From: an uncultured Oscillospiraceae bacterium
Lineage (GTDB): Bacteria; Bacillota; Clostridia; Oscillospirales; Oscillospiraceae
Length of the DNA stretch: 22,933 nt
Reading direction: 5' to 3'
NCBI GenBank assembly: GCA_934590355.1
Contig: CAKTOX010000029.1
Coordinates: forward strand, 1 to 22,933
The position numbers and the translations under genes are program-made. Below, in pieces: positions 8,301 to 15,907 of this stretch (the first letter of the stretch is position 1; each line of letters begins with the position of its first letter). Under the pieces are notes generated by a model, which saw nothing but the letters and a program-made list of their open reading frames with translations, did not search any database and was not told the origin of the DNA.

Positions 8301-9085
8301 GCAAGCACCTGCTCGGGCTCGGTCTCCGCCTTTTCGGTGAATGCCAGCCAATCGGTGACGGCCGCCTCGTCGCTTGCAACGATGAGATAGGGCATATCGA
8401 GCGCGTCGTATATCTCTCCCGAGGAGGTGCCCATGGAGAACTTCTTGACGTAAACTCCGCTGTCGGCCGCTGCCGCGACCATCTCGTCAAGCTCCGTGTA
8501 AATTTCGTCCATGGTGTGGAAGCTGTCATAGGGAGATATCTTCACGTCAACGCTGCCGAGGATATTGCCGTCGGCGTCCTTTGCGGTGAGCTTAAAATAG
8601 CCGCAGACATCGAGGTAAGAGCCGCCGTTTGAGTGAGGCGCGCTGTTATCGGCAGCACCGCGGCTGTAAAAATAGCCGTTGGTGCTGAAGGTCGCAACGA
8701 GAGCCTTTTGTCCGTCGGTATCGGTCACGCTCGTCGTGACCTCGCCGAAGAAGGGGGTCTTGTTGTCGGTGCAGACCCAATTGCTCAGTGCTCCGCCCTC
8801 GGTCTGGTTCGGGAAGAGCTCCTTGCTGACGTAGGTCTTCGACTCGTCTTTCACAAGCGACCATGTGACCGTGCTCGGGTCAACGTCGCCGCTTACTGGT
8901 ATGGTAGCCTTGTAATCGCGCCCCTGTGCAAGAGAGATTATATCCTTGCCTCCGGAGAGGTTTTCAAAGCTTGCGCTTGCCGGATCTGCCGACGCCGTTA
9001 TGGGTGCCAGCGAAACGATCATCATAATGACAAGCAGCACGGAAACAAATTTAGTAAAGCCTGTGTTCGTATTTGTCTTTTGCAT
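5360..9085 (-). CDS. Secreted M14 zinc carboxypeptidase with three C-terminal SLH domains
   Basis: A 1241-residue cell-surface protein. Residues 1-33 are a signal peptide (basic start, hydrophobic core, cleavage after ASA). A beta-rich N-terminal region runs to about 185. The peptidase M14 domain spans about 190-560: zinc ligands His282 and Glu285 in HSNE, His439 in EFHG, substrate-binding Asn409-Arg410 in YDLNRD, and catalytic Glu533 in YTVELPG. All key residues are present, so it should be active. Residues of about 620-1055 match no domain I recognise. Three S-layer homology repeats (about 1065-1110, 1125-1172, 1185-1233) anchor it to the cell-wall polymer. It probably removes C-terminal residues from extracellular peptides or wall peptides; the substrate is unknown. 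It has its own promoter and terminator, and AAGGTAGG precedes the ATG. Confidence 0.92.
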   Translation of the reverse strand: MQKTNTNTGFTKFVSVLLVIMMIVSLAPITASADPASASFENLSGGKDIISLAQGRDYKATIPVSGDVDPSTVTWSLVKDESKTYVSKELFPNQTEGGALSNWVCTDNKTPFFGEVTTSVTDTDGQKALVATFSTNGYFYSRGAADNSAPHSNGGSYLDVCGYFKLTAKDADGNILGSVDVKISPYDSFHTMDEIYTELDEMVAAAADSGVYVKKFSMGTSSGEIYDALDMPYLIVASDEAAVTDWLAFTEKAETEPEQVLADIEAGKYNDIKVPVMYSNIHSNEVAAVDGIMDFAWMLIDAANGDGKLGYNTLTGFTADGQAQFEAEKSAKKMAVPELVADKATYLGWLQTGNGKSGVVDLDKYYTRQTVTTTLDELLDDVFFILVPEENVEGRTYITRTASNGYDLNRDNSFQTTDETQNMQKLIATFNPVSLTEFHGRVTAFQCEPCDPPHEPNFEYDLLAEHLMYGGEALGIAAVANNDTYNSYVIPQRDYLTDNGDGTTYWEDPWDDMSTSYTPQFAMLQGTVAYTVELPGYNDAAADLVQYGCLGQSNYIAGEKLGYLTSQTEIFERGVNNFNSDAYELVGQWLCDQNDVEGAESDLFRPEYDGDGENGNFYPECYIIPLDAVNQTNLQAAGDMMEWLSRNDVKILVSESEFTYDGVSYPAGTMVISMHQAKRSVANGALYDGTFITNWSVLYSEGITTFNETRGFDMATVTRPEAYKTIKAACGAWMDYDDSLSYISANLGSEFIGSGSDYVIISNASEDSTAAVNALLKAGKSVGMVNDPDSEYYGDFVCGYVDWLSVCADYVLTGTGLSSSEVPAAKTITKAPVVYVTGASSQNSSGFVWTSRVGNYNWNYDRVALELMGFETTNDPAQADLIIGANALGGAAKQQVLAGTPYIGYGSGATRSNTVFGSALVRSAASGFDCLGYVTYPNVSLVNASYVMDEDDVMYGYGAGYFSAIPDGAQVLVQTDDSKQPTEGFIKMKTEAQKTSAEGYLNGSVQAISFKGKLNESDANEVNIVLFANSLTHKGHQRDEYAFISNFAFSNLLGDDFVSDSGELPFTDVSSDSWYYGAVKTVWDNKLMYGTSDTTFEPETGMTRAMFATVLYRMAGSPSVEGKTTPFTDIAQPEYATDAIIWAYNEGVTNGVSASEFDPDSNISRQELVTMLYRYEKSPAVSGELSFNDAGNVESWAYDAVLWAAQNGIVQGYDGSFLPCDTATRAEMAQVFANFLAYKSV

Positions 9086-9134
9086 TTGTCCTACCTTGTC
9101 GCCTTTCGTGTGTATTTATTCATTGACAAGGGTT

Positions 9135-9163
9135 ATTATACATTTATATTCATCGTTTTGCAA
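9135..9163 (-). promoter_or_regulatory. Promoter of the SLH-M14 peptidase gene
   Basis: On the minus strand TTGCAA (9158-9163) and a perfect TATAAT (9135-9140) are 17 bp apart in an A/T-rich stretch. The predicted start is near 9128, giving a leader of about 43 nt. Confidence 0.75.
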
Positions 9164-9260
9164 TAGTTTTGAATAAAAATCTATCCGTTAATTTCAACAA
9201 ATCTTTGCTTTGCGCAAGGCTTCGTTTGTATAAATTCAATATATTGCGGTTTTTGCGAAT

Positions 9261-9298
9261 AAAAATGCCGCGAGGCTGCATATCTCACGGCGTTTTTT
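9261..9298 (-). terminator. Terminator of the recJ-relA-dtd operon
   Basis: GCCGCGAG (9267-9274) pairs with CTCACGGC (9284-9291) with one mismatch, flanked by an A run (9261-9265) and T run (9293-9298). On the minus strand the stem is followed by ATTTTTATT. The stretch 9164-9260 between this and the peptidase promoter is A/T-rich and shows nothing else. Confidence 0.7.
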
Positions 9299-9340
9299 GC
9301 ATATTTATCAAATTTGCTTTATCTATCCATATTTGGATAT

Positions 9341-9805
9341 TTATCCGACGAGCGAACCAACTGATACAACGCCGTAGGTCGCAAGAAGGACAATGAGCCC
9401 CGCGACGAAGACGCCCATTGCAATTGCGGGCAGCGCCCTTTTCAGGCGCATATCCAAAAGTGACGCGACCAGAGCGCCCGTCCACGCGCCCGTACCCGGA
9501 AGGGGTATGGCGACGAGGATGAACAGCCCCCAAAAGCTGTATTTCTGCACGGTCTGCGCCTTCTGCGAGCCCTTGCGCTCAAGAAACGAGGTCAGCTTGT
9601 CGAGAATATGGTGCTTTTTCATCCACTCGATTATCTTGCGCGTGAGCAGAATAAGAAACGGCACAGGCAGCATATTGCCGACAAAGCCTATAAAAAACGC
9701 AGACCACGGATCTATTCCGGCGGCAACGCCCACGGGTATCGCGCCGCGGATCTCAAGCACGGGCAGCATACCGATAAAAAGTGTCTTTAATATGTCTTTC
9801 AGCAT
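9341..9805 (-). CDS. Small DedA/VTT-like membrane protein (putative small multidrug export family, COG2426)
   Basis: A 154-residue protein with four to five hydrophobic segments and two signature motifs: PVLEIRGAIPVG (residues 15-26), whose Glu18 and Arg20 sit in a re-entrant loop, and PLPGTGAWTG (101-110). This motif pair is typical of the COG2426 family and related to the DedA/VTT fold, several members of which move phospholipids or undecaprenyl phosphate across membranes. The export annotation of the family is historical and weakly supported. It is the last gene of the recJ operon, 19 nt after the metallo-hydrolase gene. GGGAG stands before the ATG. Confidence 0.85.
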   Translation of the reverse strand: MLKDILKTLFIGMLPVLEIRGAIPVGVAAGIDPWSAFFIGFVGNMLPVPFLILLTRKIIEWMKKHHILDKLTSFLERKGSQKAQTVQKYSFWGLFILVAIPLPGTGAWTGALVASLLDMRLKRALPAIAMGVFVAGLIVLLATYGVVSVGSLVG

Positions 9806-9824
9806 TTATTTCTCCCGGGTCTGC

Positions 9825-10436
9825 TCAGTATTTCATCGCCTCGCGGCAGTAGTAATTAAAGCGTCGCTCCCGCTCAAGAGTCGTGCTGTCCATATGTCCG
9901 GGATATACCTCGTAGTCGCCGGGAAGGGCGCACAGCTTTTTGAGCGATTTGAGCTCCTCTGTCATGTCTCCGCCGGGCAGGTCAGTTCTTCCGCAGCTTC
10001 CGCGGAACATCGTGTCGCCCACGAACAGCGCATTTTCGCAGATAAGGCTCACGCCGCCGGGGGTGTGACCGGGGGTGGCGAGCACCTTGAAGGCGAGCCC
10101 CGCCTCGACGACCACGTCGCCCTCGTCATAGGTCTTTCCGCCCTCCGGGAGCTTAAAGAGCATCCCGCTCATGCCGACCTTATAGCCCTCGTCGCGCTCG
10201 TTAATATAAACGGTACAGCCGGTGGCCTTGTATATCTCGTTTACGGCGCCGACATGGTCAAAGTGACCATGGGTGAGCATTATCGCCTTGCACTTGAGCT
10301 TATTCGACTCCATATAGTCGAGGATGGTGTTGCTCTCGTCGCCGGGGTCAATGACGACGCACTCGAGCGTTTCTTCGTTAATGACGACGTAGCAATTGGT
10401 TTCAAGCTGCCCTACGGGTATGGTTTTAATGTTCAT
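9825..10436 (-). CDS. Metallo-beta-lactamase fold hydrolase, glyoxalase II-like
   Basis: A 203-residue cytoplasmic enzyme. The start MNIKTIPVG at 10436 is preferred over an in-frame ATG 7 codons upstream because the latter lies inside dtd and lacks a ribosome site, while GGGAG lies 8 nt before 10436. The complete two-metal set is visible: HGHFDH (His56, His58, Asp60, His61), His124 in GHTPGG, Asp141 in GDTMF and His181 in PGHM. GRTDLPGG (149-156) is typical of the short GloB/YcbL-like group, which hydrolyses thioesters such as S-lactoylglutathione analogues. Exact substrate is unknown. It starts 1 nt after the dtd stop, so translation is probably coupled. Confidence 0.87.
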   Translation of the reverse strand: MNIKTIPVGQLETNCYVVINEETLECVVIDPGDESNTILDYMESNKLKCKAIMLTHGHFDHVGAVNEIYKATGCTVYINERDEGYKVGMSGMLFKLPEGGKTYDEGDVVVEAGLAFKVLATPGHTPGGVSLICENALFVGDTMFRGSCGRTDLPGGDMTEELKSLKKLCALPGDYEVYPGHMDSTTLERERRFNYYCREAMKY

Positions 10437-10437
10437 T

Positions 10438-10881
10438 TTAAAGCTCCCTCGTGTCAAGAATTATCGTTACGGGTCCGTCGTTAACGGACTCGACCTTCAT
10501 TTCCGCGCCGAATTCGCCCGTTGCGACCTCGAAGCCGCGGCTGCGGCACTCGGCAATGACCATTTCATACAGCGGTATCGCCTTTTCCGGACGCGCTGCC
10601 TTCGAAAATCCCGGGCGGCGCGACTTGCAGTCGGCAAAAAGCGTGAACTGGCTTATTATGAGAAGCTGTGCTCCGGCATCGGCGGGGTTTACGTTCATTT
10701 TTCCTGCCTCGTCCTCGAAGATGCGCAGGCCGCATATCTTGTCGGCGATCTTCAGCGCCTGTGCCTGCTCGTCATCCTCGTGCACTCCGAGCAAAACGAG
10801 AAAGCCCTTGCCGATGCTTCCCTTTATCTCGCCGCCTATTTTTACGGACGCACTGTCCACTCTTGTCAGAACAGCTCTCAT
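10438..10881 (-). CDS. dtd: D-aminoacyl-tRNA deacylase
   Basis: A 147-residue enzyme that removes D-amino acids (and glycine from tRNA-Ala) from mischarged tRNAs. Both signature motifs are intact: SQFTLFAD (residues 77-84) and NDGPVTIILDT (134-144), the latter with the Gly-cisPro pair that gives chiral specificity. MRAVLTRVDSASVKIGG is the typical N-terminus. The ATG overlaps the relA stop by 4 nt (ATGA), and the relA end supplies GGAGGA as ribosome site, so translation is coupled. The relA-dtd pairing is a common Firmicutes arrangement. Confidence 0.97.
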   Translation of the reverse strand: MRAVLTRVDSASVKIGGEIKGSIGKGFLVLLGVHEDDEQAQALKIADKICGLRIFEDEAGKMNVNPADAGAQLLIISQFTLFADCKSRRPGFSKAARPEKAIPLYEMVIAECRSRGFEVATGEFGAEMKVESVNDGPVTIILDTREL

Positions 10882-13118
10882 TTCTTTCCTCCGTTTCTGT
10901 TGACCTCAACAACGCCGGGTATGGCGTTAATGCGGTTTACGATGTTGCGAAGCTCCTCAGCTCCGGACGTTTCAAGCGTTATATTCACTATCGTCTTATC
11001 GCCCGTGTCGCGCGCGTTTATGGTGCGCACCTTGGTGTTGAGGGTGTTGAATATCGTTGCGATGTCCATGATAAGTCCGCTGCGCTCGCGGGAAACGACC
11101 GTGATGGCGGTCGCATAGGTCTCCTTTATTTCATCAGCCCAGCTCACGTTTATCCAGCGGCCTATATCCGCGGGCTTAAACTCGCGGTGGGCATAGTTTG
11201 CGCAGTCCGTGCGGTGGACCGACACGCCCTGACCGCGGGTGATGTAGCCGACGATATCGTCGCCCGGAATGGGCGTGCAGCAGCGGGAGAATTTGATAAG
11301 GCAGTTATCAAGCCCCTCGACCAAGACGCCGTGCACGGGCTTAATGCGCTTTTTCGCCTGCTGCTCGCGGCGCTCGGCAGCCTCCGTGACCTTCTCGAGT
11401 ACGGTCTTTTTGCCCGTGGCGTGGTGCAGGCGCGCAAGCTCGTCCTTCATGCGGTTGACCGCTCTCGTTGCCGCCATTCCGCCGTAGCCTATAGCGGCGT
11501 ACATTTCGTCAAGGCTCGTATACGCGACCTTCTTGAGAAGCTGCGGCAGCACCTCCTCGTCGCATATATCCTCCATGCGCAATCCCTTGTTCTTGAGCTC
11601 GGATTCAAACATTGCGCGGCCGCGCTCGATATTCTCCTCGCGGCGCTCCTTTTTGAACCACTGCTTTATCTTCGTGCGCGCAGAGCCGCTTTTTGCGATG
11701 TTGAGCCAGTCGCGGCTCGGTCCCGCGGCATTTTTCGCCGTTCTCACCTCGACGATATCGCCGTTTTGAAGAACGTAGTCAAAGTTTACTATCCTGCCGT
11801 TGACGGACGCGCCGATCATGCTGTTGCCGACGGCGGAGTGTATGCTGTAGGCAAAATCTATGGGGGTTGCGCCGGCGGGGAGGTTTATAACGTCGCCCTT
11901 GGGGGAGAAAACGAAAACCTCGTCGGCAAACATATCTATCTTGAGATTGTGGAAAAAGTCGGTCGCGTCGGACTCCTGCTGGCTTTCGAGCAGACGGCGC
12001 ACCCATGCGAATTTCTCCTCGTCGCCGTTTTTGACAACGGTCTCCGCCGCGTCGCCTATCTTGTATTTCCAATGCGCCGCGATGCCGTATTCAGCCGTGC
12101 GGTGCATTTCCCACGTGCGTATCTGCACCTCAAAGGGTATGCCCTCGGAGCCGATAACGGTCGTGTGGACGCTCTGGTACATATTCGGTTTCGGGGTCGA
12201 GATATAGTCCTTGAATCTGCCGGGCACGGGCTTGAACATATCGTGGATGATGCCGAGCACGTTATAGCAGTCGGGTATCGTATCGACGATGACGCGGAAT
12301 GCGCACAGGTCGAATATACCGTTTATGTCGAGCTTCTGTGCATACATCTTCCTGTATATGCTGTAAATATGCTTTATGCGGCTCGTAACGGTGACCTGAA
12401 GTCCCTCGTCGGAAAGGCGCTTTTTCATTTTTTCCTCGACGCTTGACATGAAGCTCTTGAGGGTGTCCATGCGCTCGTTAAGAGTGTCGGTTATCTCCTT
12501 GTAGCCCGTCGGGTCAAGGTACATTAGGGCCAAGTCCTCAAGCTCCCACTTGGCTCTCTGCATACCGAGGCGATGCGCGATGGGGGCATATATCTCCATC
12601 GTTTCAAGCGACTTCTGCCGCTGCTTTTCCTCGGTCTGGTACGCCATGGTGCGCATATTATGCAGTCTGTCGGCGATTTTTATGAGTATAACGCGGATGT
12701 CCTTCGCCATTGCCATGAGCATCTTGCGAAGGTTTTCCATCTGCTCGTCTTCCTTGCTGGTGTACTGCACTCGCGTGAGCTTCGTGACGCCCTCGACTAT
12801 ATTTGCGACAGGCTCGCCGAACTGACGGGCAATGTCGCCGTGGGTGAGCTGCGTGTCCTCTATTACGTCGTGCAGCAGTGCCGCAACTATCGAGTCCTCG
12901 TCAAGCCCCATATCGACCGCTATATCGGCAGCGGCAACGCAATGCGTGACGTAGGGAGAGCCGTCCTTGCGGAGCTGTCCGGAATGGGCAAGCTTCGCCA
13001 TTTCGTACGCCGCCTCTATCCTGCCCATGTCCATATCCATGCCGCCGTCGTTTATCTTCTTGCGAAGAGAGGTGAACATTTCATCGGGATCGAGTAATTT
13101 TCTGTCTGTGTCTGCCAT
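10878..13118 (-). CDS. relA: Bifunctional (p)ppGpp synthetase/hydrolase Rel
   Basis: This is the stringent-response enzyme that makes and degrades (p)ppGpp. The 746 residues follow the long-RSH order: HD hydrolase domain (about 30-180, with HD at 83-84 in LLHDVIEDT), synthetase domain (about 235-350, with RFKD at 301-304 and VQIRT at 331-335), TGS (about 390-455), a helical/zinc-finger region containing RCCTPIPGDD (about 610-625) and a C-terminal ACT domain (about 665-740). The R-x-K-D form of the synthetase motif marks a bifunctional Rel, not the synthetase-only RelA of proteobacteria. The hydrolase residues are present. Its ATG shares one base with the recJ stop (TAATG), so it is translationally coupled inside the operon. 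Confidence 0.97.
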   Translation of the reverse strand: MADTDRKLLDPDEMFTSLRKKINDGGMDMDMGRIEAAYEMAKLAHSGQLRKDGSPYVTHCVAAADIAVDMGLDEDSIVAALLHDVIEDTQLTHGDIARQFGEPVANIVEGVTKLTRVQYTSKEDEQMENLRKMLMAMAKDIRVILIKIADRLHNMRTMAYQTEEKQRQKSLETMEIYAPIAHRLGMQRAKWELEDLALMYLDPTGYKEITDTLNERMDTLKSFMSSVEEKMKKRLSDEGLQVTVTSRIKHIYSIYRKMYAQKLDINGIFDLCAFRVIVDTIPDCYNVLGIIHDMFKPVPGRFKDYISTPKPNMYQSVHTTVIGSEGIPFEVQIRTWEMHRTAEYGIAAHWKYKIGDAAETVVKNGDEEKFAWVRRLLESQQESDATDFFHNLKIDMFADEVFVFSPKGDVINLPAGATPIDFAYSIHSAVGNSMIGASVNGRIVNFDYVLQNGDIVEVRTAKNAAGPSRDWLNIAKSGSARTKIKQWFKKERREENIERGRAMFESELKNKGLRMEDICDEEVLPQLLKKVAYTSLDEMYAAIGYGGMAATRAVNRMKDELARLHHATGKKTVLEKVTEAAERREQQAKKRIKPVHGVLVEGLDNCLIKFSRCCTPIPGDDIVGYITRGQGVSVHRTDCANYAHREFKPADIGRWINVSWADEIKETYATAITVVSRERSGLIMDIATIFNTLNTKVRTINARDTGDKTIVNITLETSGAEELRNIVNRINAIPGVVEVNRNGGKK

Positions 13119-15130
13119 TATGACCTTCTCGCTTTCAAGCGTTTAATAAGCTCCGAATTTTCAAGATTGACCTTCGCACTGCCGGGTACTATCCTCGCGC
13201 CGAAAACCGAGCCCGGCGTATCCGGGCGCAGAAGCCCCAGCTCGCAAAGCACCCTCAGGCAAATGCAGAAGCGCTCCGGCTCGACTCCGTGCGGGCACTG
13301 ATGCAGCACGCCGTCAAGGTCGGACGCGACCGCTCCGCCGAGAGCCTGAAGTCTGCGCCACGCCTTTATAAAGGCGCCGCGATCCGGGCAGTAGTTCGAC
13401 GCCTGTGCTACCGGCATATCGCTCAGTATCCTCTCGCACAGGGGCTTGGGGTCATGTAGCTTGATTTCGGTTATCTGAAGCTGCACATTGCGGCGCAGTC
13501 TGAATTCGTTTATCTGCGGCGTGAACGCGACGTCGACTCTGTCGCCAACGCTCAGCCCCAGCTCCGCCTCGCTGTGCGAGAAAAACACGCACTCGAAGTC
13601 TGCGCCTCTGAAGCTCAGGCTCAGGCGCAGATGCTTTCCGCCGCCTATGGGCGTTATCTTGTCAAGCCGCGCCGAGCGAATGCACAGCATGGGCTTGGGG
13701 TTTCCGCTGCCGTAGGGCTCAAGCAGCGAGAGCGAATCGACGCCCGCCATGTCGAGCATTTTGGGGTCGGTTATCTCAAGGTCGCAGCTCAGCGTAGGCT
13801 TCTCCTGCGGCTTGTTTTTTTCGTAGTATTCGTTGAATGCATTGCAAAACTGACGGAGCTTGTCGCGCCTGATGTTAAGCCCCGCCGCAAGCGCGTGGCC
13901 GCCGAAGCCCTCGAGGTACTCCGAGCACGCCGAGAGCGCGTCAAACAGGTTAAAGCCGCCGTAGCTGCGGCAGGAGCCCTTGCCCTTTTCCCCGTCAAGG
14001 CAGATCATGACCGTCGGGCGGGAATACTGCTCGGCAAGCTTTGAAGCGGCAATGCCGATGACGCCCTGATGCCATTTTTCGCTGGCGAGCACGATCGGCG
14101 AGGTGGGGCTCTTGCCGTCCATCATGCCGGAGGCATCGTCCCAGATCTCGGTCTCGAGATTCTGGCGGCGGCGGTTGAGCTCGCACAGCTTGTCGGCAAG
14201 GGTGTTTGCCTCGTTCACATCGCCCGTCATGAGCAGTCTGCCCGCAACGGAGACCTCGCCGAGTCTGCCGGCAGCATTCAGGCGCGGGGCAAGCGTGAAG
14301 CCTATCGTCGAGGAGGACATCTTCCGCTCCGACGCTCCCGACTCGCGCAGGAGAGCCGCAAGCCCCGGTCGGGAGGTGTGCTCAAGCATTTGCAGACCGC
14401 GGCGCACGATGTAGCGGTTTTCGCCCGTGAGCGGCACGACGTCGGCAACGGTGCCGATGGCGGCAAGGTCGGCATAGCGTGCAACGACCTTTTCGCTCGA
14501 GCCCTCAACGGCGCACACGAGCTTGAGCGCGACTCCGACGCCCGCAAGATCCTTGTTGGGATACGCGCAGTCGTCCTGCTTGGGGTCAATGACCGCGACC
14601 GCGTCTGGAATCGTCTGCTCGCGACACTCGTGATGATCGGTTATGATGAGGTCAATCCCCATTTTGCGCGCGTGCTCTGCCTCGTGAGCCGCGGTTATTC
14701 CGCAGTCCACACTGATTATAAGGCTCACGCCCTTTTCGCGCAGGGAGTCAATCGCCGCGTCATTTAGGCCGTAGCCCTCGTCTATCCTGTCGGGAATATA
14801 GGGATAGCAGAGCAGACCGCGCAGACGCAGCCAGTCGGTCAGAAGGCAGGTCGAGGTTATGCCGTCAACGTCATAGTCGCCGTAGACAGCTACCGTTTCC
14901 CCCGTTTCGATGGCCCTTTTAATGCGCGGCACCGCCTTGTCCATGTCCTTGAGCAGCATGGAATCGGCCAAAAGCTCCGTGCCGCCGTGCAGAAAGCTGC
15001 GGGCGCTCTGAACGCTGTCAAAGCCGCGCACGGCAAGCATCGCCGCAAGCAGCGGAGTGCAGCCGGCATCGAGAAATACTTTGAGCATTTCATCGGGGCA
15101 ATTTTCAATTTTCCATTTACTGTAATTCAT
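13118..15130 (-). CDS. recJ: Single-stranded-DNA-specific 5'-3' exonuclease RecJ
   Basis: A 670-residue DHH-family nuclease acting in recombination and mismatch/base-excision repair. Metal-binding motifs are visible: GDYDVDG (residues 84-90), Asp142 in SVDCG, DHH (165-167) and, in the DHHA1 domain, GFGGH (408-412). An OB-like region (about 460-560) and a C-terminal extension of about 100 residues follow; such extensions are common in Clostridia. It is the first gene of a five-gene operon (recJ, relA, dtd, hydrolase, membrane protein). No good Shine-Dalgarno precedes the ATG; the leader is very A/T rich. relA directly overlaps its stop codon. Confidence 0.96.
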   Translation of the reverse strand: MNYSKWKIENCPDEMLKVFLDAGCTPLLAAMLAVRGFDSVQSARSFLHGGTELLADSMLLKDMDKAVPRIKRAIETGETVAVYGDYDVDGITSTCLLTDWLRLRGLLCYPYIPDRIDEGYGLNDAAIDSLREKGVSLIISVDCGITAAHEAEHARKMGIDLIITDHHECREQTIPDAVAVIDPKQDDCAYPNKDLAGVGVALKLVCAVEGSSEKVVARYADLAAIGTVADVVPLTGENRYIVRRGLQMLEHTSRPGLAALLRESGASERKMSSSTIGFTLAPRLNAAGRLGEVSVAGRLLMTGDVNEANTLADKLCELNRRRQNLETEIWDDASGMMDGKSPTSPIVLASEKWHQGVIGIAASKLAEQYSRPTVMICLDGEKGKGSCRSYGGFNLFDALSACSEYLEGFGGHALAAGLNIRRDKLRQFCNAFNEYYEKNKPQEKPTLSCDLEITDPKMLDMAGVDSLSLLEPYGSGNPKPMLCIRSARLDKITPIGGGKHLRLSLSFRGADFECVFFSHSEAELGLSVGDRVDVAFTPQINEFRLRRNVQLQITEIKLHDPKPLCERILSDMPVAQASNYCPDRGAFIKAWRRLQALGGAVASDLDGVLHQCPHGVEPERFCICLRVLCELGLLRPDTPGSVFGARIVPGSAKVNLENSELIKRLKARRS

Positions 15131-15167
15131 TTATAAACACTGCTTCAATATATTTTTATATTAGGAT

Positions 15168-15196
15168 ATGATAACAAATTTTCGCCTTGTATGCAA
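15168..15196 (-). promoter_or_regulatory. Candidate promoter for the recJ operon
   Basis: On the minus strand TTGCAT (15191-15196) and TATCAT (15168-15173) are 17 bp apart. The -35 is weak, and other A/T-rich hexamers nearby could serve instead. Confidence 0.4.
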
Positions 15197-15222
15197 GCAT
15201 ATGCGATGCTTTTCATAAATTG

Positions 15223-15251
15223 TTGACATTCTCACGGGCTGATGCTAAAAT
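15223..15251 (+). promoter_or_regulatory. Promoter of tRNA-Leu
   Basis: A perfect TTGACA (15223-15228), 17-bp spacer and TAAAAT (15246-15251) end 12 bp before the tRNA. Confidence 0.85.
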
Positions 15252-15263
15252 TATTGAGCGTAT

Positions 15264-15349
15264 GCCGGTGTGGTGGAATGGTAGACACGGCGGACTTAAA
15301 ATCCTCTGATGCTTGCGTCGTGCCGGTTCGAGTCCGGCCACCGGCACCA
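15264..15349 (+). tRNA. tRNA-Leu (anticodon UAA)
   Basis: A class II tRNA of 86 nt with encoded CCA (15347-15349). The acceptor GCCGGTG (15264-15270) pairs with CACCGGC (15339-15345). The anticodon loop CTTAAAA contains TAA at 15297-15299. A long variable arm (TGATGCTTGCGTCG region) and the T loop GGTTCGAGTCC are present. It reads UUA codons. It has its own promoter and terminator, so it is a single-gene unit. Confidence 0.97.
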
Positions 15350-15355
15350 AAATTT

Positions 15356-15397
15356 GAGCGCTCACATGGATCATTCCCTGTGGGCGCTCGATTTTTT
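15356..15397 (+). terminator. Terminator of tRNA-Leu
   Basis: GAGCGCTCACA (15356-15366) pairs with TGTGGGCGCTC (15379-15389) with one G-U pair, followed by ATTTTTT. Confidence 0.88.
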
Positions 15398-15420
15398 GCC
15401 GAAATCTGCGGCGGGAGCAC

Positions 15421-15448
15421 TTGAAAAAAACGGTGGCGGTGGTATAAT
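15421..15448 (+). promoter_or_regulatory. Promoter of the small membrane/coiled-coil protein gene
   Basis: TTGAAA (15421-15426), a 16-bp spacer and perfect TATAAT (15443-15448). The predicted start lies about 25 nt before the ATG, leaving just room for GGGAGG (15466-15471). Confidence 0.75.
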
Positions 15449-15479
15449 ACAGGCAAACAATTTTCGGGAGGTCTTTATC

Positions 15480-15851
15480 ATGAAAAAGAAAGCACTTGCC
15501 AAGCGCGAGGCGCAGGAGTCAAAGCAGCCCGAGGAGCTTGGCGCACTCGAAATACTCGCCGGAGGAAAGCTCAATAAGCGCACGGTCCTTCAGCTTGCGC
15601 GCAAGGTCGATCTCAAAAAGGTCGGCGTGGTTGCGGGCGGCGCGGCTGTCGTTTTGAGCGTTGCAAGCCTCACGGGAAAGTACGGCTTTTATAAGGGCAT
15701 CGTTTCCGGTGAGCTCAAGCATCAGCTTGCCCCCGTCAATAAGAAGCTCGACGAATTAAAGGCGCAGAATGCCGAGCTCAAGGCGGAGATAGAGCGCCTT
15801 CAGGCGCAGCAGCAGCCCGCGGAGGCTGCCGAAAAGGACGAGGAAAAATAA
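15480..15851 (+). CDS. Small single-pass membrane protein with C-terminal coiled coil, function unknown
   Basis: A 123-residue protein. The ATG at 15480 follows GGGAGG (15466-15471) and a clear promoter; an upstream reading would run back through the tRNA. Layout: basic and polar N-terminus (residues 1-46), one hydrophobic segment (about 48-66, VGVVAGGAAVVLSVASLTG), then an amphipathic stretch (about 78-112) rich in heptad Leu/Lys/Glu (KKLDELKAQNAELKAEIERL), ending in an acidic tail. This is a single-pass membrane protein with a coiled coil, perhaps a scaffold or a cell-envelope factor. No family recognised. It stands alone between tRNA-Leu and the converging AI-2E gene. Confidence 0.85.
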   Translation: MKKKALAKREAQESKQPEELGALEILAGGKLNKRTVLQLARKVDLKKVGVVAGGAAVVLSVASLTGKYGFYKGIVSGELKHQLAPVNKKLDELKAQNAELKAEIERLQAQQQPAEAAEKDEEK

Positions 15852-15875
15852 TTATATACGATACGCAGAATACAC

Positions 15876-15907
15876 AAAAAGTCCCAACCTCTCGGTTGGG
15901 ACTTTTT
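15876..15907. terminator. Bidirectional terminator between the small membrane protein and the AI-2E gene
   Basis: A perfect 14-bp stem (15876-15889 with 15894-15907) around TCTC, with A5 and T5 at its base. On the minus strand it directly abuts the stop codon of the AI-2E gene (15908-15910). Confidence 0.93.

Noticed and set aside
9123..9150. Plus-strand promoter-like TTGACA with TATATT 16 bp apart
   Set aside because: No plus-strand gene follows; the stretch is A/T-rich and is explained by the minus-strand promoter of the peptidase gene.
10437..10457. Earlier start (10457) for the metallo-hydrolase
   Set aside because: The seven extra residues overlap dtd, are not part of the family N-terminus and lack a ribosome site; the ATG at 10436 has GGGAG.
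10668..12446. A 592-codon open frame on the plus strand opposite dtd and relA
   Set aside because: It lies antisense to two well-recognised genes, its product has biased composition (Arg/Ala/Val/His rich) and no family resemblance. It is a by-product of GC-rich codon use.
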